A stretch of DNA of 27,692 nt from IMG/VR virus record IMGVR_UViG_3300010318_000035, positions 1-27,692 of that record. One strand, given 5' to 3'. Source of the stretch: a virus. Shown piece by piece: positions 16,570-23,780 of this stretch (positions within the stretch are counted from its first letter, which is position 1; each line of letters opens with the position of its first letter). The notes beneath the pieces are model-generated. The model was given only the letters and a program-made list of their open reading frames with translations, searched no databases and had not been told where the DNA came from. The position numbers were made by a program, and so were the translations under genes.

Positions 16570-18465
16570 ATGGCATTTCAAGTATCGCCTGGAGTTCTAG
16601 TAACCGAGAAAGATTTAACAACTATTGTACCTGCCGTTTCAACTACAGATGGAGCATTTGCTGGAGTTGCAACATGGGGGCCTATTAACGAAGTTGTTTT
16701 AGTTGGTGATGAAAATCAATTAGTTAAAAGATTTGGTAAACCAAACAATGAAACTGCAACGGCATTTTTCACATGTGCTAATTTTTTAGCATATGGTGAT
16801 AAACTTCGCATAGTTCGTATTGCAGGAGATGATGCAAGAAATGCTACTGCTGATGGAACTGGAATATTAATAAAAAATGATGATGACTATGATGCTAATC
16901 ATGCTAATGGAGAATCTGCTGTTGGTATAGTTGCGGCTAAACATGCTGGTGTATTGGGAAATAGTATTAAAGTTTCTGTATGTCCTAGCTCTGAAGCATT
17001 TTCAAAAACATTGACTGGAACGGTTAGTGGTGGAGTTGGAGATACAACATTACTGGGAGTTGGAACTGCATTTACAACCGAATTAGAAGTTGGGTCTATA
17101 TTAATTCATTCTGGTACAAAGCAAGAAAGGGTGGTTACTAGTATTGTTGATGATGAAGAAATTGTTGTAAATTCTGCATTAGATACTGCACTTGCTGGAG
17201 CAACATTAACTGCAAAATGGGAATATGCTGATGCTATTGGAATTGCTCCAAGCACATCTACGCAAGTTTCTGAAGCTGGTGGATCTAAAGATGAACTTCA
17301 TGTTGTAGTAGTTGACGTTGATGGCAAAATAACTGGAACTAGAGGAACTATACTAGAAAGGCATATATTTATGTCAAAAGCATCTGATGCTAAGAAAGAA
17401 GATGGTTCTACTGCAAATTATAAGCATATACTGAATAAAAATTCAGATTATATTAGATGGATGGATCATCCAGCCGCAAGTAATTGGGGTGGTGATATAA
17501 CAACCACATTTAATGCTGATTCTGCACCAACTACTATAACACTTGCTGGTGGAGTTGATTCTAATGATGTTAGCACCGATGCTACTGTTTTGGGAAATAG
17601 ACTTGCTGGATATGATTTATTTTCTAATGCAGAATTAGTCGATGTTTCTCTCGTTTTATTAGGAGAGGCAACACAAACAGAGATAACATATGTTATAAAC
17701 AATGTATGTGAAAGTAGAATGGATTGTGTTGCGTTTGCATCACCACCAAAAAATGCTGTCGTAGATAATGCTGGTAGTGAAGTTGCAGATTCTATTGCAT
17801 TTAGAAATTTATTACCATCTTCATCTTATGCTGTATTAGATTCTGGATGGAAATATCAATATGACAAGTATAATGATATTTTTAGATGGCTTCCACTTAA
17901 CGGAGATGTAGCTGGTCTTTGTGTTCGCACTGATACTACTAACGATGCTTGGTGGTCGCCTGCTGGATACAATCGTGGGAATGTAAAAAATGTTATAAAA
18001 CTAGCATACAATCCATTCAAAGCAGAAAGAGATGATCTTTACCTTTCTGGAATAAATCCAGTAATGTCTACGCAAGGTCAAGGAACTGTTCTATTTGGAG
18101 ATAAAACATTATTAGCAAAACCAAGTGCATTTGATAGAATAAATGTTCGTAGATTGTTCATTGTTCTTGAAAAAGCTATTGCTACTGCATCTAAGTTCAT
18201 GCTCTTTGAATTTAATGATGAATTTACCAGACAACAATTCAGAAATCTTGTTGAGCCTTTCTTGAGAGATGTTCAAGCAAGAAGAGGAATTTATGATTTT
18301 AAAGTTGTTTGTGATAGAACAAACAATACTGGAGAAGTGATTGATAGAAATGAATTTGTAGGAGACATTTATATTAAACCTGCTAGAGCAATTAATTTTA
18401 TACAATTAAACTTTGTTGCTGTTAGAACTGGTGTGGATTTCTCTGAAATTGTAGGAAAAGCATAA
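16570..18465 (+). CDS. gp18: Tail sheath protein gp18
   Basis: 631 residues against 659 in T4. The N-terminus (FQVSPGVLVTEKDLTTIVPA, AFAGVATWGP, KRFGKPN) and C-terminus (FDRINVRRLFIVLEKAIATA, FEFNDEFTRQQFRNLVEPFL, GDIYIKPARAINFIQLNF) are typical of T4-type contractile sheath proteins. Residues about 150-215 form a module (DTTLLGVGTAFTTELEVGS, ERVVTSIVDDEEIVV) of a kind found in many unrelated phage structural proteins; it is probably a surface insertion in the sheath. The start has a strong AAGGAG 7 nt upstream and its own late promoter at 16514. Confidence 0.92.
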   Translation: MAFQVSPGVLVTEKDLTTIVPAVSTTDGAFAGVATWGPINEVVLVGDENQLVKRFGKPNNETATAFFTCANFLAYGDKLRIVRIAGDDARNATADGTGILIKNDDDYDANHANGESAVGIVAAKHAGVLGNSIKVSVCPSSEAFSKTLTGTVSGGVGDTTLLGVGTAFTTELEVGSILIHSGTKQERVVTSIVDDEEIVVNSALDTALAGATLTAKWEYADAIGIAPSTSTQVSEAGGSKDELHVVVVDVDGKITGTRGTILERHIFMSKASDAKKEDGSTANYKHILNKNSDYIRWMDHPAASNWGGDITTTFNADSAPTTITLAGGVDSNDVSTDATVLGNRLAGYDLFSNAELVDVSLVLLGEATQTEITYVINNVCESRMDCVAFASPPKNAVVDNAGSEVADSIAFRNLLPSSSYAVLDSGWKYQYDKYNDIFRWLPLNGDVAGLCVRTDTTNDAWWSPAGYNRGNVKNVIKLAYNPFKAERDDLYLSGINPVMSTQGQGTVLFGDKTLLAKPSAFDRINVRRLFIVLEKAIATASKFMLFEFNDEFTRQQFRNLVEPFLRDVQARRGIYDFKVVCDRTNNTGEVIDRNEFVGDIYIKPARAINFIQLNFVAVRTGVDFSEIVGKA

Positions 18466-18471
18466 TAAATA
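18464..18471 (+). promoter_or_regulatory. Possible late promoter AATAAATA
   Basis: NATAAATA match that begins inside the gp18 stop codon and lies 28 bp before the gp19 start. It overlaps the short inverted repeat ATAATA (18462-18467) / TATTAT (18473-18478). Confidence 0.4.
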
Positions 18472-18499
18472 GTATTATCAAAACACTTAGGAGAAAAAA

Positions 18500-19105
18500 A
18501 TGACATTTAATATTAATCAATTTAAGAACCAATTAACTTTTGGTGGTGCTAGACCATCATTGTTTCAAGTTCAGTTGTCGCTTCCACTTAACCTTACGGT
18601 TCCAACTAATAATGGTATTGGTGATGCTGGTGCATTGTCATCAAGTCAAGTTGAAAGAAAGCTGGCTTTTATGTGTAAAGCAACTTCAATTCCTCAAAGT
18701 ACAGTTAGTGCGATTGATGTTCCTTATTTTGGGAGAAAAGTAAAAGTTGCAGGAAATAGAACTTTTGAAAATTGGACAATTACTGTAATAAATGATGAAG
18801 ACTTTATGATTCGTAAATCTATGGAACATTGGTTAGCATCAATAAATGGTCATGCAACTAACATAAAAAATTCTGGTGTAACATCAGCACCAGCTTCTTA
18901 TCAAGCAACTGCTATTGTTAGACAATTTAGTAAAGGCCCTGAACAATTAGCAATTAGATCATATAGATTTGCTAATATTTTTCCAACAGATCTTTCTGCT
19001 ATAGAACTTAACTGGGAGACAGTTGATGCTATAGAAGAATTTACAGTTACATTTGCATATGATTTCTGGGAAATTGATATATCTGCTGATCTTGGAGTTC
19101 TATAA
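18500..19105 (+). CDS. gp19: Tail tube protein gp19
   Basis: 201 residues against 163 in T4. NQFKNQLTFGGARPSLFQVQ, FMCKATSIPQSTVSAIDVPY, FGRKVKVAG, FENWTITVINDEDF and the C-terminal ANIFPTDLSAIELNWETVDA match gp19 of cyanophage-like T4 relatives. It polymerises into the inner tube that is pushed through the host envelope. It has a strong TAGGAG ribosome-binding site and follows the sheath gene directly, as in T4. A terminator-like stem lies downstream. Confidence 0.9.
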   Translation: MTFNINQFKNQLTFGGARPSLFQVQLSLPLNLTVPTNNGIGDAGALSSSQVERKLAFMCKATSIPQSTVSAIDVPYFGRKVKVAGNRTFENWTITVINDEDFMIRKSMEHWLASINGHATNIKNSGVTSAPASYQATAIVRQFSKGPEQLAIRSYRFANIFPTDLSAIELNWETVDAIEEFTVTFAYDFWEIDISADLGVL

Positions 19106-19123
19106 TATAGCAACTTTTTTCAG

Positions 19124-19131
19124 TATAAATA
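19124..19131 (+). promoter_or_regulatory. Late promoter motif TATAAATA upstream of gp20
   Basis: Exact consensus flanked by the inverted repeat AACTTT (19112-19117) / AAAGTT (19131-19136). Expected start is about 19137, only a few bases before the 19141-19165 hairpin. Confidence 0.65.
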
Positions 19132-19140
19132 AAGTTATCT

Positions 19141-19169
19141 CGCCTTCTTTATATTAGAGAAGGCGTTTT
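19141..19169 (+). terminator. Rho-independent terminator after gp19
   Basis: CGCCTTCT (19141-19148) pairs perfectly with AGAAGGCG (19158-19165) around a 9-nt loop and is followed by TTTTATT. It would end transcripts from the sheath/tube genes. A late promoter lies just upstream of it, so its stem would form the 5' end of gp20 late RNA. Confidence 0.75.
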
Positions 19170-19204
19170 ATTATGTGCATTGAATTTAAAAGGTATATCA
19201 TTTT

Positions 19205-20833
19205 ATGAAGTTTAATTTTTTTGGATGGGAATTAAAAAAATCTCAGGAAGAAGAAAAAAAGCAAAAAGCTGAGTCCTTTGTTTTACCCGAAAATCAAGAT
19301 GGTGCAATAAATGTAGAAGGTCTTGCTGGTGCTTATGGTGCATATATTGATTTTGACGGCACTGTAAAAAATGAATTTGAATTAATAACAAGATATAGAG
19401 AACTTTCACTTCTACCAGATGTAGACTCTGCAATAGATGATGTTATAAATGAAATGATTGTTATGGATGGTCATAAAGATCCAGTAAAAATCAATTTAGA
19501 TGATGTCAAATTAGCAAAATCTATAAAATTAAAAATAGAAGAAGAATTTCAAAATATATTAACTCTACTAGATTGGAATAATCAAGCATATGAGATTGCT
19601 AGAAAGTGGTATATTGATGGTAGATTATATTATCATTTAATATTAGATAAAAATAATAAGAAAAAAGGAATTTTAGAACTTAGGTACATAGATCCCAGAC
19701 AAATAAGAAAAGTAAGAGAAGTAAAAAGAGAAATTGACACTGCAACTGGAGCAAATTTATTAAAAGTAACAAATGAGTATTTTACATATAATACTAGAGG
19801 TATGCAATTTAACGCCCCAAATTCTTACAGTGCAGTGTCTACTGTAGGTGGGGTTAAAATAACAACAGATAGTATCTGTTATGTTCATTCTGGAATAGTA
19901 GATAAGTATTCCGCATCTATTTTATCTCATCTTCATAAAGCAATAAAGCCAATAAATCAATTAAAAATGATGGAAGATGCTCTTGTAATATATCGTATTG
20001 CCAGAGCACCAGAAAGAAGAATATTTTATGTAGATGTTGGTAATCTGCCAAAATCAAAAGCTGAAGATTATCTAAGAAGCATAATGACAAGATATAGAAA
20101 TAAACTTCAATACAATATTGAAACTGGTGAAATTAAAAATGAACAAAGATTTATGTCAATGTTGGAAGATTATTGGTTGCCTAGAAGAGAGGGTTCTCAA
20201 GGCACTTCTATAGATACCTTGCCTGGAGGAGAAAATTTAAGTGAACTTGCAGATGTAGAGTATTTTCAAAAGAAAGTTTATAAAGCATTAAATGTTCCAA
20301 TATCTAGAATGGAAGCACAGCAAGGATTTCAAGTTGGAAGAGCCGCAGAAATTACTAGAGATGAAGTTAAATTTTCAAAATTTATTCATAGAATTAGATT
20401 GAGATTTAGTCACTTATTTGATGAAATATTGCAAAAACAATTAGTTTTAAAAAATATTTTATCTAAAGATGAGTGGCTAGATATTAAAAATAAAATAAAA
20501 TTTGATTTTAACATTGATAATCATTATGCAGAATTGAAAGAAAGTGAAATTCTACAAAATAGATTAAATATATTACAATCTATTGAATCATATTCAGGTA
20601 GATATTTTTCGGATTCTTGGATAAGAAAAAATGTTTTAATGCATACTGAAGAGGAAATAAAAAAGATAGACTCTGAAATAAAATCTGAGAAATCAAATCA
20701 AGATGAAACATCTGGAGATGAAGATTCATTTATGTCACAAAACAATAATGATGAGCAAGGTGAGTTGAATAAAACTTCTTCAAATGATAGTCCTATAGAC
20801 TTGGATTCATTTGATAGTGATGAATATATTTAA
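19205..20833 (+). CDS. gp20: Portal vertex protein gp20
   Basis: 542 residues against 524 in T4. Features typical of T4-type portals include RYRELSLLPDVDSAIDDVIN, KWYIDGRLYYHLILD, LRYIDPRQIRKVREV, RIARAPERRIFYVDVGNLPK and GENLSELADVEYFQKKVYKA with ALNVPISRME. The dodecameric portal initiates prohead assembly and is the DNA channel for gp17. The C-terminal 60 residues are acidic and low in complexity. The ATG is preceded by AAAAGG. Confidence 0.93.
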   Translation: MKFNFFGWELKKSQEEEKKQKAESFVLPENQDGAINVEGLAGAYGAYIDFDGTVKNEFELITRYRELSLLPDVDSAIDDVINEMIVMDGHKDPVKINLDDVKLAKSIKLKIEEEFQNILTLLDWNNQAYEIARKWYIDGRLYYHLILDKNNKKKGILELRYIDPRQIRKVREVKREIDTATGANLLKVTNEYFTYNTRGMQFNAPNSYSAVSTVGGVKITTDSICYVHSGIVDKYSASILSHLHKAIKPINQLKMMEDALVIYRIARAPERRIFYVDVGNLPKSKAEDYLRSIMTRYRNKLQYNIETGEIKNEQRFMSMLEDYWLPRREGSQGTSIDTLPGGENLSELADVEYFQKKVYKALNVPISRMEAQQGFQVGRAAEITRDEVKFSKFIHRIRLRFSHLFDEILQKQLVLKNILSKDEWLDIKNKIKFDFNIDNHYAELKESEILQNRLNILQSIESYSGRYFSDSWIRKNVLMHTEEEIKKIDSEIKSEKSNQDETSGDEDSFMSQNNNDEQGELNKTSSNDSPIDLDSFDSDEYI

Positions 20834-20836
20834 AAG

Positions 20837-20844
20837 TATAAATA
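20837..20844 (+). promoter_or_regulatory. Late promoter motif TATAAATA before the core/protease genes
   Basis: Exact consensus 25 bp before the next ATG. It lies in the loop of an 8-bp AT-only inverted repeat, ATATATTT (20824-20831) / AAATATAT (20845-20852); such repeats can arise by chance in this composition. Confidence 0.65.
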
Positions 20845-20869
20845 AAATATATATTTTAGGAGAAATACA

Positions 20870-21037
20870 ATGTCAAATAATAAAGAATTAATTAGAAAAT
20901 CATTGAAAGAATTACTTAGTGATAATGTTTCTGGATTGAAAAGTGGTATAAAAAAAGTTTTATTTCAAAAAGTTAAATCTAAGATAAAAGAAAGAAAAGA
21001 AGAAATTGCTAGAAATTTAATAAACAAAGAGAGCTAA
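20870..21037 (+). CDS. Small prohead core-like protein between gp20 and gp21
   Basis: 55 residues, with TTAGGAG at good spacing before the ATG and a late promoter upstream. The sequence is basic and helical (LIRKSLKELL, KSGIKKVLFQKVKSKIKERK, EEIARNLIN). The ending KxxIxxRKxEIAxNLIN resembles the short C-terminal motif of T4-type prohead core proteins. T4 has the core genes 67 and 68 in this position, which supports a role in the prohead core, but at 55 residues it is shorter than T4 gp67 (80). The assignment is by position and motif only. Confidence 0.6.
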   Translation: MSNNKELIRKSLKELLSDNVSGLKSGIKKVLFQKVKSKIKERKEEIARNLINKES

Positions 21038-21038
21038 A

Positions 21039-21698
21039 ATGAAACTCATTTGCGAAGTAACCGAAGAAATTAAAGTTATAAAAGAAGGAAAAGAAGACTC
21101 TTCTAAGAACTATTATATAGAAGGAGTTTTCATGCAGTCTGAAATTAAAAACAGAAATGGAAGAATGTATCCAGAGCAAATGCTTAAAAGTGAAATTGAT
21201 AGATATGTTAAAGAATATGTAGATAAAAAAAGAGCCTTTGGTGAACTCGGACATCCTGAAGGGCCCACAATAAATCTAGATAGAGTTTCTCATATGATAA
21301 CGGAACTTAGACAAGATGGATCTGATTTTATTGGAAAAGCTAAAATATTAAATACACCAAATGGAAATATAGTTAAAGCACTGATTGATGAAGGTGCAAG
21401 ACTTGGTGTTTCATCTAGAGGTATGGGATCAATAAAAACAGAAGGTAGAGATGTTCAAATAGTTCAAGATGATTTTTATCTTGCTACTGCGGCAGATATT
21501 GTTGCAGATCCCTCTGCTCCAGATGCGTTTGTAAATGGTATAATGGAAGGTCGTGAATGGGTTTGGGAAAATGGAATATTAAGAGAAAGAGAATTGGAAA
21601 GAATTAAAAGAAGTATAAAAAATGCTCCACAAAAAAGAATAAAAGAAGTTAGTATAAAAGCATTTGAGCATTTTATAAAAAAATTGGAAAACAAATAA
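21039..21698 (+). CDS. gp21: Prohead core protease gp21
   Basis: 219 residues against 212 in T4. The motifs NRNGRMYPEQML and AFGELGHPEGPTINLDRVSH (H72), then RLGVSSRGMGSI (S125/S126) and ADIVADPSAPDAF are those of the T4/HK97-type serine protease; the Asp of the last motif is the probable third catalytic residue. It matures the prohead by cutting core and capsid proteins after (L/I)xE. It starts one base after the stop of the small core gene, which implies coupled translation. Confidence 0.93.
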   Translation: MKLICEVTEEIKVIKEGKEDSSKNYYIEGVFMQSEIKNRNGRMYPEQMLKSEIDRYVKEYVDKKRAFGELGHPEGPTINLDRVSHMITELRQDGSDFIGKAKILNTPNGNIVKALIDEGARLGVSSRGMGSIKTEGRDVQIVQDDFYLATAADIVADPSAPDAFVNGIMEGREWVWENGILRERELERIKRSIKNAPQKRIKEVSIKAFEHFIKKLENK

Positions 21699-21718
21699 TA
21701 ATTTCATGTGAGTTTTTT

Positions 21719-22147
21719 ATGGCTAATTTTTTATATGATAATGCAAGAGAAAAATTTTTGAATGGTGATATTTCTTGGTCAAGAGATACATTTAAAGTTT
21801 TGTTACTAACAAGTGATTATATTGCAGACAAGTCTAACCACACAAATTTAACAGATATTGCACAGACAAGTAGAATTGCAACATCAGATGCTTTAACAAA
21901 TAAAGGAATAACATCTGGTTCTGCTAGTGCATCTAATACTACTTTTACTGGTGTTGATGCAAATAAAGTTGTTAAATCGATGGTAATAGTAAAACAAAAT
22001 CCAACTGATACTGAAAATCAAACTATTTTAATTGCACATATAGATACTGCTGATGGCATAACAGGTCAAAATGGTGGATTAACCACTACAGGATCTGATA
22101 TTCAAATTGATTGGGCAGGAACTGATGATATAATTTTTAAATTGTAA
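21719..22147 (+). CDS. Putative virion protein of a widespread phage family
   Basis: 142 residues. The order of motifs (ANFLYDNAREKFLNGDISWS, DTFKVLLLTSDYIADKSNHT, LTDIAQTSRIATSDALTNKG, then TFTGVDANKV, LIAHIDTADGITGQNGG and IQIDWAGTDDIIFKL) matches a family seen in many tailed phages and prophages. Those members are usually annotated as structural proteins of unknown role. T4 has no gene here. It is followed after 6 nt by the 116-residue gene, so the two probably work together. The ribosome-binding site is weak (GTGAG). Confidence 0.6.
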   Translation: MANFLYDNAREKFLNGDISWSRDTFKVLLLTSDYIADKSNHTNLTDIAQTSRIATSDALTNKGITSGSASASNTTFTGVDANKVVKSMVIVKQNPTDTENQTILIAHIDTADGITGQNGGLTTTGSDIQIDWAGTDDIIFKL

Positions 22148-22153
22148 AAAAAT

Positions 22154-22504
22154 ATGAATATTGGATTATCACATTTAATAACACATATAAAACAACCAAG
22201 TGAGGTGTTGCCTATAGATGTGAGTTTCAGTAAACTTCATGTGTTACCTAGAGGTGCTACAGAAATAGTAGCAACTCAAGCATCTGCAAAAAGATGGAGA
22301 AGAAAATATCCTAATGATATTGAGCAAGTAGACAGTTTTTTACTATCGACCGAGCCAGAAATACTAGATCCAAACAAAACATCTGTAAGGGTGGTAGCGG
22401 TTGGTGGTGAAGATAACTATGATTATCAAATTACCCTATTGGTTACATTTGATAATTCATCCAAAATAGAACAAGAAATATTTGTTAGAGTAAGAGAAGA
22501 TTAA
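22154..22504 (+). CDS. Hypothetical protein paired with the 142-residue gene
   Basis: 116 residues, beginning 6 nt after the previous stop with no clear ribosome-binding site, so translation is probably coupled. The C-terminal strand pattern (TSVRVVAVGGEDNYDYQITL, LVTFDNSSKIEQEIFVRVRE) resembles small Ig-like beta domains that accompany the 142-residue family in other phages, where some are described as fibre-tail adaptors. That similarity is from memory of the pattern. The middle is basic (AKRWRRKYPND). Function is unknown. Confidence 0.5.
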   Translation: MNIGLSHLITHIKQPSEVLPIDVSFSKLHVLPRGATEIVATQASAKRWRRKYPNDIEQVDSFLLSTEPEILDPNKTSVRVVAVGGEDNYDYQITLLVTFDNSSKIEQEIFVRVRED

Positions 22505-22506
22505 AA

Positions 22507-22539
22507 TTATATAAATAAAGATGCCTTATTTTATATAAT
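22507..22539 (+). promoter_or_regulatory. Late promoter TATAAATA (22510-22517) on a hairpin arm
   Basis: The arms TTATATAAATAAAG (22507-22520) and CTTATTTTATATAA (22525-22538) pair at 12 of 14 positions around an ATGC loop, and one more pair joins 22506 to 22539. Expected late start is about 22523, in the loop, so late RNA would carry only the 3' arm. The gp22 ribosome-binding site AGGAG lies outside the stem. Confidence 0.65.
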
Positions 22540-22565
22540 AAAAAAATATCAGGAGATTATTAAAA

Positions 22566-23720
22566 ATGGCAATTACATCAAGATTTTTGAGAGATATTAG
22601 CGAGAGTGCTGAAATGGAAAAGAAAGAATTGGAAGTAGCAGAGAATCTAGAATCTGACATTCCAACACATGCTTCTGATGCAAGTGAAGAAATTCCAGAT
22701 GATGAAGAAAAGGCTGCAAAAGTTTCTAAAGTAGCGAAGCCTGAAGTTGACGGCCCTAAGGTTAATGATGAAATGGGTGGTGATGGAGTTGTTAAAGAAG
22801 GTAAAAATTTAGAAGAGGAAGAAGAAGTAGAGGAAGAAGAAGAAGTAGAAGAATCTAGCTGTAAAAAAGAAGAAGAGGAAGTAGAAGAAGAGGAAGACGA
22901 AAAAATTTCTGAAGAGGAATTAAAGTTATCTAAAGAAGAAGAGGAAAAAATAGAAGAAGAAACTGAAGAAGAAGTTAAAGAAGCAACAGATGCTTTAACT
23001 AAAGATGAAGAATTGCCAGAATCTTTTAAAACAAAAGTTTCTTCTATATTTGAATCTGCTGTAAAAAGAACTTCTAAAAGAAGATCTGATGCTCAAAATA
23101 AAAAGTTAGTTGAATCATATAATAGAAAATTAGAATCAACTAAACAACAAGTTTCTGAAACTCTTGTAAACAAAATTGATGGATACCTAGATTATGTTGT
23201 AGAAGAGTGGATGAAAGAAAATGCAGTGGCTATTGAAAGTTCACTTCGTTCAGAGGTAACAGAAGATTTTATCAATGGACTTAAAACACTTTTTGAAAGT
23301 CACTATATTGAAGTTCCTGTTGAGAAAGTAGATATACTTGCTGAACAAGAAGAAAAAATCAAAACTCTTGAGAAAGAACTTAACGATGAACTGCATAAAT
23401 CTGTAGAACTTCGTAAAGAAAATAAAAATCTCAAGAAGTCTGTAATTATCAAGAAACTCACTGAAGGTTTAACTGAAAGTGAGGCTTCTAAATTTAATGA
23501 ACTCTGTGAAGGGGTATCATTTAATGATAGTGCATCATTTAGTCAAAAGCTAACTGTAATTAAGGAAACTTATTTTCCTAATACACCAACAAGAGGCTCT
23601 AGAGACATTGATGCTGATTTATTGAGTGAAGGTGGTTTGGAACATGTTGAAGATACTCAGAAAATTACTACTGAAGTAGATTTATATGCACAAGCTATTT
23701 CTAGAATGGTGAAAAAATAA
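22566..23720 (+). CDS. gp22: Prohead scaffolding core protein gp22
   Basis: 384 residues against 269 in T4. The start SRFLRDISESAEMEKKELEV, a very acidic low-complexity stretch at about residues 82-140 (runs of E with K), and the C-terminal helices (AEQEEKIKTLEKELNDELHK, TLIKKLTEGL-like segment, TYFPNT, VDLYAQAISRMVKK) match cyanophage-type gp22. It forms the prohead core and is then degraded by gp21; several LTE, LSE and LAE triplets could be cut sites. The acidic block is encoded mainly by GAA/GAG repeats and probably varies in length between relatives. Confidence 0.88.
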   Translation: MAITSRFLRDISESAEMEKKELEVAENLESDIPTHASDASEEIPDDEEKAAKVSKVAKPEVDGPKVNDEMGGDGVVKEGKNLEEEEEVEEEEEVEESSCKKEEEEVEEEEDEKISEEELKLSKEEEEKIEEETEEEVKEATDALTKDEELPESFKTKVSSIFESAVKRTSKRRSDAQNKKLVESYNRKLESTKQQVSETLVNKIDGYLDYVVEEWMKENAVAIESSLRSEVTEDFINGLKTLFESHYIEVPVEKVDILAEQEEKIKTLEKELNDELHKSVELRKENKNLKKSVIIKKLTEGLTESEASKFNELCEGVSFNDSASFSQKLTVIKETYFPNTPTRGSRDIDADLLSEGGLEHVEDTQKITTEVDLYAQAISRMVKK

Positions 23721-23724
23721 AAAT

Positions 23725-23732
23725 AATAAATA
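23725..23732 (+). promoter_or_regulatory. Possible late promoter AATAAATA before gp23
   Basis: NATAAATA match 48 bp before the major capsid gene, where a strong late promoter is expected. No strong hairpin surrounds it. The gp23 ribosome-binding site AAAGGAG follows. Confidence 0.45.
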
Positions 23733-23780
23733 TGTCTTAGAGAAGAATGGTTTCAAAACTATAATAAAGGAGAATAAAAG

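Noticed and set aside
22507-22539. gp22 leader stem as a terminator
   Set aside because: It is followed by A-rich sequence rather than a U tract on the + strand.
22811-22985. GAA/GAG-rich tract considered as a non-coding simple repeat
   Set aside because: It is in frame within gp22, and acidic low-complexity stretches fit that scaffold protein.
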